Positions 17,694 to 32,458 of a stretch of 37,919 nucleotides of DNA are shown piece by piece. The stretch lies in contig JAINCN010000020.1 in NCBI GenBank assembly GCA_036574075.1, forward strand, positions 1-37,919. Reading direction: 5' to 3'. The number at the start of each line of letters is the position of its first letter. Positions within the stretch are counted from its first letter, which is position 1. This DNA is from Deltaproteobacteria bacterium (GTDB lineage: Bacteria; Desulfobacterota; Dissulfuribacteria; Dissulfuribacterales; UBA5754). A program made the position numbers and the translations under genes. Below the pieces are notes generated by a model, which searched no databases, was not told the origin of the DNA, and was given only the letters and a program-made list of their open reading frames with translations.

Positions 17694-18953
17694 TTAGAGC
17701 ATGGAATCGGCCACAGTAACAGTCCTTTCGCCCAACATGTTGGTGTAGCTTCCGAACTCGTTGTCGTACCAACCGTAAACTACCACCTGTGTGACCGGTA
17801 TCTGGATGGTCGAGCAAATGATTTCTCCGCCTTGGAGGCCCTTGCACGCAAGGGTCGGGTCCACCTCGATGACTGCTGTCCGCGTGTGGGTCTCTGTTCC
17901 TTCGATAATGGCTGCTGCTGCCGGAAGCCCGATGATATCCCCGGAGACATGCTGCTCCTCGGTGTATAGGAGACGCCCCTTCATGGGGCCATCGGCTGCT
18001 GCACGATAGATGTCGTTTATGATGGAGCGGTTGATGGGGGTCTCGAGACTTTCGTCATGGATGGAGAGGGCGAGGACGATTAGGGAGCCTGTTGTGGTGG
18101 GTACGCGCACGGATTCGGCTATGAAACCGATCTTTTTCATCTCCGGGATGACGAGGGCCAGCGCCTTGGCAGCACCCGTGGAGGTGAGAATGATGTTGTT
18201 GAAAACGCTTCGGTTCTTCCTGAGATCCGTTGCCCCGGCCTTGGGGAGGCGGTCGAGGACCACCTGGCTTCCCGTGGCCGCATGGATCGTCACCATGGAC
18301 GCTGCGAGGATCCTTTTTGCGCCGAAGTGGTCGAGAAGCGGCTTCACCATGTAAGAAAGGCATGTGGTGGTGCAGGAAGCAGCGGATATAAGGCAGTGCC
18401 TTGCCGGGTCGTAGTCGTCATCGTTGATTCCCATCACGGTTGTGACGGCGTCCTCGGGCATGGAGAGGGCCTTGTCCTTGATCTTGAATGGGGCGGAGAG
18501 GATGACTTTGGATGCGCCTGCCTCAAGATGCCCGCGTAGGGCCCCTTTCGGGGCGTCGGCCGGGGTGGTGGGGTCGGTGAAGACACCGGTGGTATCCACG
18601 ACGAGGCGCACCCCTTCCTGTGCCCATTCTATCTCGCGCGGATTTCTGTTTTTGCGAAGGATCTTGACAGGAATGCCGTCCACGGTCATGGTCCCGGCCT
18701 GCTCGTTGAGGTTTTCCACAACGCGTCCTGTGAGGTGTCCTCTCAGGTAGGTGCCCAATCGTCCGTACGTGCTGTCTCGCTCAATAATGGAGGCGATGTC
18801 TTCAAGGCCTCTTCCGATCTCGCGTCCGGTGTTGACGACGATCTCCGAAAAGGAACGGCGTGCGATATGGTGCCATAGGGTGAGCTTTCCGATCCGTCCA
18901 AGCCCGTTGATGCCGAGTTTCATTGGGCGGGGTGTGGTGTCAACCGTCAGCAT
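17694..18953 (-). CDS. Divergent glyceraldehyde-3-phosphate dehydrogenase homologue, 419 residues
   Basis: The protein has a GAPDH fold with Rossmann motif GINGLGRIGK, catalytic Cys194 in SAASCTTTC, the activating His224 in TIHAATG, and WYDNEFGSYTN at the end. It is about 85 residues longer than classical GAPDH. At the cofactor-selecting position it reads VVNTG (N41-T42) where NAD enzymes have Asn-Asp; the missing Asp suggests NADP use or relaxed choice, which is inference. The start is ATG 18953 with a strong AAGGAGGT five bases upstream. It leads the operon with pgk, tpiA and secG. A second, classical gap lies at 23498. The structured repeat R3 starts 25 bases upstream of this start codon. 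Confidence 0.88.
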   Translation of the reverse strand: MLTVDTTPRPMKLGINGLGRIGKLTLWHHIARRSFSEIVVNTGREIGRGLEDIASIIERDSTYGRLGTYLRGHLTGRVVENLNEQAGTMTVDGIPVKILRKNRNPREIEWAQEGVRLVVDTTGVFTDPTTPADAPKGALRGHLEAGASKVILSAPFKIKDKALSMPEDAVTTVMGINDDDYDPARHCLISAASCTTTCLSYMVKPLLDHFGAKRILAASMVTIHAATGSQVVLDRLPKAGATDLRKNRSVFNNIILTSTGAAKALALVIPEMKKIGFIAESVRVPTTTGSLIVLALSIHDESLETPINRSIINDIYRAAADGPMKGRLLYTEEQHVSGDIIGLPAAAAIIEGTETHTRTAVIEVDPTLACKGLQGGEIICSTIQIPVTQVVVYGWYDNEFGSYTNMLGERTVTVADSML

Positions 18954-18978
18954 GGATACCTCCTTATGAAATTTTTCC

Positions 18979-19150
18979 CTGAATCCGTGAGCCTACGCCC
19001 GGGGTATTTGTTTCGTGCGGCAAATAGCCCCCGTCCATGGGGGCGGATTTGCCGACGGCGCCCGTCCATGGGCGCCTCACTCCACAAATACCCCGGCCGT
19101 CGGCTTATGGTGTGAAATCGAAAGGGTGAGTGCATATCTCATGGATTCAG
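18979..19150 (+). repeat. Structured 172-bp repeat, complete copy R3
   Basis: The copy is bounded by CTGAATCCGTGAG (18979-18991) and its imperfect inverse CTCATGGATTCAG (19138-19150). Inside, GGGGTATTTGT (19001-19011) pairs with ACAAATACCCC (19084-19094). Within that are two hairpins: 19019-19053 (GGCAAAT/ATTTGCC outside GCCCCC/GGGGGC) and 19057-19076 (GGCGCCC/GGGCGCC), both closing on the same loop GTCCAT. A core of about 107 bases is identical to copy R4. It occupies the space between the dikinase stop and the GAPDH-like gene start, so it should lie in that operon's 5' leader or promoter. Confidence 0.92.
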
Positions 19151-19211
19151 GTCTCTGTCATACGAAGCCGGAGCTAAGAACCGCTTGCTTCACCATGATG
19201 GGATGTACGGA

Positions 19212-24541
<5,330 letters not shown>

Positions 24542-24617
24542 CTATCAGCTTTTTGCTTTTTCCCGGACTCGCCATGCCGGACTTGATCTGGCATTTAGAA
24601 TATATTGAAAATACTGG

Positions 24618-24637
24618 ATTCCGGCCTCAGCCGGAAT
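24618..24637. repeat. Short palindrome in the gap leader region
   Basis: ATTCCGGC (24618-24625) and GCCGGAAT (24630-24637) form a perfect 8-bp stem with a 4-base loop. It lies within the 215 bases between the gap start and repeat R4, a stretch that otherwise holds only AT-rich and degenerate repeat-like sequence and no gene. REP-like palindromes of this type are common between genes; a regulatory role is not shown. Confidence 0.5.
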
Positions 24638-24720
24638 GTCAGCAAATCGGAATTTTCGGCTTTTTACAAGACCACCAACATCAGGTAACTTTGGAAAAAG
24701 AGGAACGTACAGTTTTCTCC

Positions 24721-24892
24721 CTGAATCCGTGGACCGATGGCTGGGGTATTTGTTTCGTGCGGCAAATAGCCCCCGTCCATGGGGGCGGATTTGCCGACGG
24801 CGCCCGTCCATGGGCGCCTCACTCCACAAATACCCCGGCCGTCGGCTTATTTTGAAAAATTGCCAAGTTAAGTTCATATCTCACGGATTCAG
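24721..24892 (+). repeat. Structured 172-bp repeat, complete copy R4
   Basis: It has the same length and layout as R3. Termini are CTGAATCCGTG (24721) and CTCACGGATTCAG (24880-24892); inner arms are GGGGTATTTGT (24743-24753) and ACAAATACCCC (24826-24836); the two GTCCAT-loop hairpins lie between, the first at 24761-24795. The stretch between the inner arms is identical to R3, while the outer 15-35 bases on each side differ. It lies between the divergent gap and ppsA genes, about 215 bases from gap and 188 from ppsA. Confidence 0.92.
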
Positions 24893-24965
24893 GAGTTGAT
24901 TTTAAGGTGCCAGCTCACAAAGTCAATTCCATGCGATCCTGTTTCCCCCGGGCTATTGTAAGCAG

Positions 24966-24994
24966 TTGACAATGCGGGGGAGGATGCGGATATT
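24966..24994 (+). promoter_or_regulatory. Candidate sigma-70 promoter of ppsA
   Basis: A perfect TTGACA (24966-24971) is followed after 17 bases by GATATT (24989-24994), four of six matches to TATAAT. It lies about 90 bases before the ppsA start in an AT-rich stretch that follows repeat R4. The gene itself has a clear ribosome site, AGGGGGA at 25068-25074, seven bases before its ATG. Confidence 0.55.
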
Positions 24995-25080
24995 TATGAA
25001 TAGATATTCATTTTTTTCATGGACATTTCGAAAAGAAAGGATACAGTTAAATAAAACAGATATCTTCAGGGGGATTATCA

Positions 25081-27516
25081 ATGCCGCAAGCACCATTCAT
25101 CCTTTGGTTTGATCAGATAGGCATCGGCGACGTGGCCCTTGTCGGGGGGAAAAACGCCTCCTTGGGAGAGATGTACCGAAATCTTACCTCGAAGGGGGTC
25201 AATGTGCCGAATGGATTCGCCATCACGGCCGAGGCTTACAAACATCTTCTGCGTGAGACCGGTGTCGAAAAGGAGATCCGGGATATCCTGAAAGGACTCG
25301 ATACGCACAATATCTCGGATCTCCAGAAAAGGGGCAAAAAGGCCAGGGACTTGATCATGAATGTGGAGTTTCCCAAGGATCTCGAAGAGGTCATCCTCAG
25401 GGCCTACAAAGACCTCGAAAACGCCTACAAACAACCCAATGTGGATGTGGCGGTGCGCTCTTCCGCCACTGCGGAGGATCTCCCTGACGCATCTTTTGCG
25501 GGGCAGCAGGAGACCTATCTCAACATCCGGGGAGGGGATGCCTTGATCAAGGCCTGCCACCGATGTTTTGCGAGCATCTTCACCGACCGTGCCATTTCCT
25601 ATCGCGAGGACAAGGGGTTCGGGCACTTTGATGTCTATCTCTCCATTGCGGTCCAAAAGATGGTGAGAAGTGACAGTGCGAGCTCCGGAGTCGGCTTCAC
25701 TATCGATACGGAGAGCGGTTTCGACAAGGTCGTCTATCTCACCGGCGCCTGGGGACTCGGGGAAAACGTGGTTCAGGGGGCCGTGAACCCGGATGAGTTC
25801 TATGTCTTCAAGCCCACCCTCCACGGTGGTTTTAAGCCTGTCATCCACAAGAAGCTCGGCCTCAAACAGAAGACCATGGTCTATTCCTCCAACCCGAAGG
25901 AACCGGTCAGGAACATCCCCACTCCTAAGGACCGGAAGAATTCCTTTGTCCTTTCGGACGATGAACTCGTCACTCTGGCCAAGTGGTGCTGCATCATCGA
26001 GGATCACTACGGCCGCCCCATGGACATTGAATGGGCCAAGGACGGAGATGGAAAGCATATCGGAACAGGAGAGCTCTTCATCGTCCAGGCCCGTCCCGAG
26101 ACCGTCCAGTCCCAAAAGGACAAGAACTTTGTGGAGACCTATGTCCTCAAGGGATCAGGCAAGGTCCTTGTCACAGGAAATGCAGTTGGTTCAAAGATCG
26201 GACAGGGTCCGGCAAGGATCATTAATGACGTGAGCGAGATCACCAAATTCAGGGCGGGAGAGGTCCTGGTCACGGACATGACCGATCCCGATTGGGAGCC
26301 CATCATGAAGGTCGCCTCGGCCATCATAACAAACCGGGGCGGTAGGACATGCCATGCGGCCATCGTCTCCCGTGAGCTCGGTATCCCGTGCGTTGTGGGG
26401 ACGGAAAAGGGGACTGAGGTGCTCAAAGGCGTGGAGACCCTTACGGTCTCCTGCGCCGAAGGCGAGGAAGGGCGCGTGTACGAGGGCATGGTCCCCTTTG
26501 AGGTGGAGAGATTGAACCTTGCGGATCTGCCCAGGACCAAGACCAAGATCATGATGAACGTAGGCATCCCGGAGCAGGCATTCACGCAGGGCCAGATCCC
26601 GAACGACGGGGTTGGGCTCGCCCGCCTCGAATTCATCATCAACTCCCATATCGGGATCCATCCCCTCGCCCTTCTCAATTACGCTTCCCTCCGGGAGAAG
26701 GCACAAAAAGACAGGAAGATCAAGGCAGTGGTGAAGGTGATCGACGAAAAGACCGCAGCTTATGAAGACAAGGCGGCCTTTTTTGTGGACACCCTCGCCC
26801 AGGGGGTGGCACGTATTGCTGCCGGATTCTGGCCCAATGACGTCATTGTGCGTCTTTCCGATTTCAAGAGCAACGAATACGCCAACCTCGTTGGTGGATA
26901 TCTTTACGAACCTGCCGAGCACAACCCCATGATCGGCTGGCGGGGCGCCTCCCGTTATTACGCCCCCGACTTTGAGCCGGCCTTTGCCCTCGAGTGTGAG
27001 GCCCTTAAAAAGGTGAGAAACGTCATGGGGCTCACGAATGTCAAGGTCATGGTCCCGTTCTGCCGTACTGTTGATGAGGGCCGGAAGGTCATCGATGTCA
27101 TGCGCAAGTATGGGCTCGTCCAAGGGGAAAACGGCCTCGAGGTCTATGTCATGTGCGAGATCCCGAGCAACGTGGTCCTCGCAGACGAATTCTGCCGGGT
27201 CTTTGACGGGTTCTCCATCGGATCGAACGATCTCACCCAGCTCACCCTCGGGCTTGACCGGGATTCCGAACTCGTCTCCCACATCTACGACGAGAGAAAC
27301 GAGGCGGTAAAGCGCCTTGTCCGTCAGGTCATTTCCGTCGCCAGGGAGAAAGGCAGGAAGATCGGCATCTGCGGTCAAGCGCCGAGCGATTTTCCGGATT
27401 TTGCGGCCTTCCTCGTGGAGTGCGGCATCGATTCCATGAGCCTTACGCCAGATACCGCCGTAAAGACCCGGCTCATAGTTGCAGAAAAGGAAAAGGAACT
27501 CGGCATTGCCCCCTGA
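25081..27516 (+). CDS. ppsA: Phosphoenolpyruvate synthase
   Basis: PpsA makes PEP from pyruvate and ATP for gluconeogenesis. The 811-residue protein has all three parts: the N-terminal ATP-grasp (VGGKNASLGEMYRNL; AVRSSATAEDLPDASFAGQQ), the phospho-His domain (GGRTCHAAIVSRELGIP, His425) and the C-terminal PEP/pyruvate barrel with SIGSNDLTQLTLGLDRDS and Cys764 in GICGQAPSDFPDF. RTCHA, as opposed to TSHA, separates it from PPDK. It is full length and the only large plus-strand gene in the window. It stands divergent from gap and converges on ahcY. In sulfur-cycling anaerobes it would feed the gluconeogenic gap-pgk-tpiA genes nearby. Confidence 0.95.
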   Translation: MPQAPFILWFDQIGIGDVALVGGKNASLGEMYRNLTSKGVNVPNGFAITAEAYKHLLRETGVEKEIRDILKGLDTHNISDLQKRGKKARDLIMNVEFPKDLEEVILRAYKDLENAYKQPNVDVAVRSSATAEDLPDASFAGQQETYLNIRGGDALIKACHRCFASIFTDRAISYREDKGFGHFDVYLSIAVQKMVRSDSASSGVGFTIDTESGFDKVVYLTGAWGLGENVVQGAVNPDEFYVFKPTLHGGFKPVIHKKLGLKQKTMVYSSNPKEPVRNIPTPKDRKNSFVLSDDELVTLAKWCCIIEDHYGRPMDIEWAKDGDGKHIGTGELFIVQARPETVQSQKDKNFVETYVLKGSGKVLVTGNAVGSKIGQGPARIINDVSEITKFRAGEVLVTDMTDPDWEPIMKVASAIITNRGGRTCHAAIVSRELGIPCVVGTEKGTEVLKGVETLTVSCAEGEEGRVYEGMVPFEVERLNLADLPRTKTKIMMNVGIPEQAFTQGQIPNDGVGLARLEFIINSHIGIHPLALLNYASLREKAQKDRKIKAVVKVIDEKTAAYEDKAAFFVDTLAQGVARIAAGFWPNDVIVRLSDFKSNEYANLVGGYLYEPAEHNPMIGWRGASRYYAPDFEPAFALECEALKKVRNVMGLTNVKVMVPFCRTVDEGRKVIDVMRKYGLVQGENGLEVYVMCEIPSNVVLADEFCRVFDGFSIGSNDLTQLTLGLDRDSELVSHIYDERNEAVKRLVRQVISVAREKGRKIGICGQAPSDFPDFAAFLVECGIDSMSLTPDTAVKTRLIVAEKEKELGIAP

Positions 27517-27564
27517 AGGGTCTTCACCAGGATGAAAAGACGAAGGCGCCGACGGTCTATCCGC

Positions 27565-27625
27565 CGGCGCCCGTCCATGGGCACCTCCATCCACAAATAC
27601 CCCGAACGCCTGCTCACGGATCCAG
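27565..27625 (+). repeat. Structured repeat, partial copy R5
   Basis: The right half of the family is present: the second GTCCAT hairpin (one arm mismatched), ACAAATACCCC and the terminus CTCACGGATCCAG. The spacer between the inner arm and the terminus is shortened compared with R3 and R4. It lies in the 136-base gap between the convergent ppsA and ahcY genes. Confidence 0.8.
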
Positions 27626-27649
27626 GTATTTCGGTATCTGGCTTGTGAG
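27613..27649. terminator. Possible bidirectional hairpin between ppsA and ahcY
   Basis: CTCAC (27613-27617) and CCAG pair with CTGG and GTGAG (27645-27649) in a nested stem-loop that uses the end of repeat copy R5 as its left arm. Its place between convergent genes suits a terminator, but there is no clear T tract on either side, so the call is weak. Confidence 0.25.
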
Positions 27650-27652
27650 CCT

Positions 27653-28921
<1,269 letters not shown>

Positions 28922-30076
28922 TTAAAGGCCAGCCTGGTCCTTGAGTGTCTCCACCATGTCTAACTTTTCCCACGTGAATTCGGGCTCCTGGCGTCCGAAG
29001 TGTCCGTAAACAGCGGTCTTCTTGAAGATTGGCCGTCTGAGATGGAGATAATTGATGATGTCCCTGGGCTTGAAGCTGAAGTTTTTCTGGATGAGCTCGA
29101 CAATGCGGTCCTGCGGGATCTGTTCAGTCCCGTAAGTCCTCACGTTGATGGCAAGGGGATAGGTGATGCCGATGGCGTAGGCCACCTGCACCTCGCATTC
29201 CCGGGCCAGCCCTGCGGCCACGATGTTTTTGGCCACGTATCGGGCCATGTAGGAAGGCGAGCGGTCCACCTTGGTCGGGTCCTTGCCGGAAAAGGCGCCT
29301 CCTCCGTGGTGGCCGCGACCTCCGTATGTGTCCACGATGATCTTGCGTCCGGTCATGCCGCAATCCCCCTGGGGGCCGCCAACAACGAATCTCCCTGTGC
29401 TGTTTATGAAGAATTCGGTCTTTTCCGTGAGATGTTCGGGAGCGATGGTCTTTTTGATGACCTCCTCGATCACCGCCTCCCTGACCTCCTTCTGGCCCAC
29501 CTCGGGCGAGTGCTGGGCCGCGACCACGATGGACGTGACATCGACGGGCCGGTGATCCTCGTACCGGATGGTGACCTGGGTCTTTCCGTCGGGTCTCAAA
29601 AAGGGGAGTATGCCCTTTTTGCGGACCTCAGCCAGGCGCTGAGCGAGCTTGTGGGCATACCAGATGGGCATGGGCATGTAGTCAGGGGTCTCGTCCGAGG
29701 CATAGCCAAACATGAGTCCCTGGTCCCCGGCGCCTATGTCTCCGTTCCTGTCCACGCCCATGGCGATGTCAGGGGACTGCTTGTCGATGCTCGTGATGAC
29801 AGCGCATGTCTGCCAGTCAAAACCCATGCTCGCGTCCGTGTAGCCGATCTCCTTGATCGTGCCGCGCACGACCAGGGGCATGTCCACATAGCAATTTGTG
29901 GTGATTTCGCCTGCGATAAGGGCGAGACCGGTGGTGACGAGTGTCTCGCACGCGACCCGGGCGTATGGGTCCTTTTCAAGGATGGCGTCGAGGATGGCGT
30001 CCGATATCTGGTCGGCCACCTTGTCGGGGTGGCCTTCAGTGACGGACTCGGAGGTGAAGAGGAAATTGGGCATCAT
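28922..30076 (-). CDS. metK: S-adenosylmethionine synthetase
   Basis: MetK makes SAM from methionine and ATP. Signature segments are [20 protein letters not shown] at the N terminus, [12 protein letters not shown] in the middle and [20 protein letters not shown], with metal- and ATP-binding residues intact. ATG 30076 is chosen because GGGAGG lies nine bases upstream; the frame is open back to 30118, but those 14 residues are not family-like. An adjacent ATG at 30073 is equivalent. The product has 384 residues, the usual length. No SAM riboswitch is seen in its leader. Confidence 0.97.
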   Translation of the reverse strand: MMPNFLFTSESVTEGHPDKVADQISDAILDAILEKDPYARVACETLVTTGLALIAGEITTNCYVDMPLVVRGTIKEIGYTDASMGFDWQTCAVITSIDKQSPDIAMGVDRNGDIGAGDQGLMFGYASDETPDYMPMPIWYAHKLAQRLAEVRKKGILPFLRPDGKTQVTIRYEDHRPVDVTSIVVAAQHSPEVGQKEVREAVIEEVIKKTIAPEHLTEKTEFFINSTGRFVVGGPQGDCGMTGRKIIVDTYGGRGHHGGGAFSGKDPTKVDRSPSYMARYVAKNIVAAGLARECEVQVAYAIGITYPLAINVRTYGTEQIPQDRIVELIQKNFSFKPRDIINYLHLRRPIFKKTAVYGHFGRQEPEFTWEKLDMVETLKDQAGL

Positions 30077-30151
30077 GACGGGTTTCCTCCCTGTTCGGAA
30101 TGTGGAGTTGGCTGACAATTCGTGATAGCGCCGTATGGTGGAGAATTTTTC

Positions 30152-30181
30152 TCTCTAATCGGGCAGGTGCCTTATTGTCAA
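30152..30181 (-). promoter_or_regulatory. Possible metK-ahcY promoter
   Basis: A perfect TTGACA on the minus strand (30181-30176) lies about 100 bases before metK and just after the tRNA-Ser(GCT) gene. The best -10 (TAGAGA, 18-base spacer) matches poorly, so the call rests on the -35 and position. Confidence 0.3.
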
Positions 30182-30202
30182 GGGAAAACGTGAGGGAAAA
30201 AT

Positions 30203-30295
<93 letters not shown>

Positions 30296-30303
30296 GGGGT
30301 GTA

Positions 30304-30392
30304 TGGCGGAGGGAGTAGGATTCGAACCCACGGTGCCTCGCGGCACAACGGTTTTCAAGACCGCCGCCTTAAACCACTCGGCCATCCCTCCC
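30304..30392 (-). tRNA. tRNA-Ser(TGA)
   Basis: The minus strand gives acceptor GGAGGGA, D arm GGCCGAGTGGTTTAAGGC, anticodon TGA in CTTGAAAA, a variable arm with TGCCGCGAGGCA, T arm GGGTTCGAATCC and an encoded CCA at 30306-30304. Both serine tRNAs are transcribed in the same direction as metK downstream. Confidence 0.95.
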
Positions 30393-30469
30393 GCGTTCAC
30401 GGGCCATTAAAAAGGCGTCTCGAAAACTACTGGTAGTGCGCGGGGCTGTCAATAACAGATCGTTTCCGA

Positions 30470-32230
30470 TCACAGGCGCTGGATATAGCCCCGGCTCTTC
30501 AGATAAAAAAGGATCTCCCTGGCCGCTTCCTCCGGGCTGGTCATGGACGTGTCGATGACGAGATCCGGGTTCTGCGGGGGCTCATACGGATCCTCGATGC
30601 CAGTGACCCCCTTGAGGATTCCGGCCTTGGCCTTGGCGTAGAGCCCCTTTCTGTCCCTAGCCATGCAGACGGAAAGGGGAGTGGAGAGGTAGATCTCTAT
30701 ATAGCCCCCGTAGCGGGAGATGTTTTCCCGGTTCTGGCGGCGGCTTTTTTCATAAGGGGCGATGGGCGCGCAGATGGCGATTCCGCCGTTTTTTGTGATT
30801 TCGCTTGCGACAAATCCGATCCTGAGGACGTTTAGGTGCCGGTGTTCCCGGGAAAATCCGAGTTCGCTCGAGAGGTTTCTCCTGACGATGTCTCCGTCAA
30901 GGAGGGTAACGGGCCGGTCTCCCATTTCCAGGAATTTGGTCTGGAGGATGCGGGCAAGGGTGGATTTGCCGGCCCCCGAGAGCCCGGTGAAGAAGACCGT
31001 GAATCCCTGTCGGCTTCGGGCGGGATAGGCCCGCCTGAGCTCGGCCAGGACATCCGGGTGGACATACCAGGGGGGGATGTCGTGCCCTTGTTCGAGGCGT
31101 TTTCTGAGTTCGCTGTAGGAGAGGCGGCGCGGAAAGGGGGCGTCTCCAGTCAGATCCTCGGGGAGGTATTCGTCTCGGTCCTCGAGATATGCAAAAGGGG
31201 GCAATGGCACCATGGCAACGCCGCATTCCTTTTCAAACCTCTCGCAGAGTTCTCGGGCGGCGAGCCGGGGATAGTAGGGGCTCCGGTCCATGGAGGTGAA
31301 GGGATCCGCGTGGTTCGGTTCCACCACCATGTGGGTGCAGCCGTAGTTTTTGTGGATGATGGCGAGCTGGATGGCCTCCCGAGGTCCGGCAAGGCGCATG
31401 GAGTAGGGGAGGAGGTTCAGGTGCGCAAGACCCTTGGGCAGGGTGCGGACAAAGGCCTCGTGGCACCGGACCCGGGCGAAGTGGTCGATGTCGCCTGGGC
31501 CAGTGTCTCCGGCCACGGGGTGCAGAAGGATGTTCAGACGGTGTTTCTCGGCAAACGACGTGAGAAAGGCCCTGATGCCCTGGTGAAGGATCTTGCGGGT
31601 GGAGATGGCAAGGACCTGAGACCAGCCCGCCCGCTGGAAAAAGGCCCTGAGCTCCGCCGGTGTGAGGCGCAGGGTCCGATAGTCGAAATGCATGGGAAGG
31701 GAGAGACCGGTGACCGGGCCGGAGACGAGAACAGGCCCTTCATCCTCGAGGATACGGGCGACCCCCGGGTGCGTGAGCTCGTCCGTCGAATAGAGCTTGC
31801 GGGCCTCGAGTTTTCTATCCGGTCTCCAGATCTCCTCCACGTCGAGGACCGCTAGCATGAAGCCCTCGGGGTCCCGAAGCGCGGCCCGTGTGCCAGGGGC
31901 GAGACGTTCCGCCGTTTTCTCTGACACCGCGAGGACCACGGGAAGGGGCCAGAGGGTGCCATCGGCAAGGCGCATCTCTTCGAGGACATTTTCGTAGTCG
32001 GCCCTCCCCATGTAGCCTTTGAGCGGGGAGAATCCGCCGCTGACGAGGAGTTCCAGGTCCGAGACCTGACGGGCGTCGAGGTCGATGGACGGATACGCGA
32101 CCGATTTCTCCCGGAGTTTCAACGCCTCGTCAGGGGAGGCGAGAAGGTCGCAAAGTACACCCCCATGGGGCAGGGGAAGACCGTGGATTGTACTCACCAT
32201 GTCTTGATGCACGTCCGTTTCAGTGGTCAT
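30470..32230 (-). CDS. APS kinase fused to a degenerate ATP-sulfurylase-like domain
   Basis: The C-terminal domain is a complete adenylylsulfate kinase: Walker A GLSGAGKST (residues 416-424), LLDGDIVRRNLSSELGF and RDRKGLYAKAKAG. It makes PAPS from APS. The N-terminal 390 residues align with Sat (GGFSPLKGYMGRADYENVL; MRLAGPREAIQLAI; KNYGCTH), but the catalytic motifs are altered. The usual QTRNPxHxxH reads STRKILHQGI (residues 210-219), losing Gln, Asn, Pro and the second His, and the usual GRDHAG reads EPNHAD (304-309). Sulfurylase activity is therefore doubtful. ATG 32230 begins the likely protein; ATG 32200 is an alternative. Neither has a clear ribosome site, and the longer open frame runs through repeats. 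Confidence 0.85.
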   Translation of the reverse strand: MTTETDVHQDMVSTIHGLPLPHGGVLCDLLASPDEALKLREKSVAYPSIDLDARQVSDLELLVSGGFSPLKGYMGRADYENVLEEMRLADGTLWPLPVVLAVSEKTAERLAPGTRAALRDPEGFMLAVLDVEEIWRPDRKLEARKLYSTDELTHPGVARILEDEGPVLVSGPVTGLSLPMHFDYRTLRLTPAELRAFFQRAGWSQVLAISTRKILHQGIRAFLTSFAEKHRLNILLHPVAGDTGPGDIDHFARVRCHEAFVRTLPKGLAHLNLLPYSMRLAGPREAIQLAIIHKNYGCTHMVVEPNHADPFTSMDRSPYYPRLAARELCERFEKECGVAMVPLPPFAYLEDRDEYLPEDLTGDAPFPRRLSYSELRKRLEQGHDIPPWYVHPDVLAELRRAYPARSRQGFTVFFTGLSGAGKSTLARILQTKFLEMGDRPVTLLDGDIVRRNLSSELGFSREHRHLNVLRIGFVASEITKNGGIAICAPIAPYEKSRRQNRENISRYGGYIEIYLSTPLSVCMARDRKGLYAKAKAGILKGVTGIEDPYEPPQNPDLVIDTSMTSPEEAAREILFYLKSRGYIQRL

Positions 32231-32257
32231 GCCGAACGATACCACGGCATTGGTAGG

Positions 32258-32278
32258 GGGCAACCCTTGTGGTTGCCC
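32258..32278. repeat. Palindromic repeat GGGCAACC / GGTTGCCC
   Basis: A perfect 8-bp stem with a 5-base loop lies 28 bases upstream of the Sat-like start codon. Palindromes of this sequence are frequent intergenic repeats in sulfur-cycling and other bacteria. It would fold in the mRNA leader. Confidence 0.7.
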
Positions 32279-32307
32279 ACCATCCCCATGGTTGCACGAA
32301 TGATATT

Positions 32308-32331
32308 GGGGCAGGCACAGGGGCCTGCCCC
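32308..32331. repeat. Palindromic repeat GGGGCAGGC / GCCTGCCCC
   Basis: A perfect 9-bp stem with a 6-base loop lies 30 bases from the palindrome at 32258-32278. The two appear to be members of one intergenic palindrome class. Together with copy R6 they fill the 228-base space between the small secreted protein gene and the Sat-like gene, which holds no other gene. Confidence 0.7.
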
Positions 32332-32403
32332 TACGGAATTGGGGGTGGTAATGCGCCCCAATCACAAATGCGTCCAATTGATTTCGACAGGAAAGGGCAC
32401 GGA

Positions 32404-32457
32404 ATAAATACCCTGGCCACTTAGCACGGCAGCCTGTTAGGCTCACGGATCCAGGGA
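32404..32457 (+). repeat. Structured repeat, partial copy R6
   Basis: AAATACCCTGGCC near 32406 and the terminus GGCTCACGGATCCAGGGA (32440-32457) match the right end of the family. The centre and hairpins are missing. The terminus abuts the stop codon of the gene at 32459. Confidence 0.7.
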
Positions 32458-32458
32458 C

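Noticed and set aside
19151-19211. Terminator after the dikinase gene
   Set aside because: No stem-loop with a T tract is visible on the minus strand between the stop and repeat R3.
25078-27594. Long minus-strand open frames opposite ppsA (345 and 467 residues)
   Set aside because: They are antisense shadows of ppsA with no family motif; the plus-strand frame contains all PpsA signatures.
32231-32446. N-terminal extension of the Sat-like protein to ATG 32446
   Set aside because: The extra residues are translated from palindromic repeats and repeat copy R6, and Sat similarity begins only after 32230.
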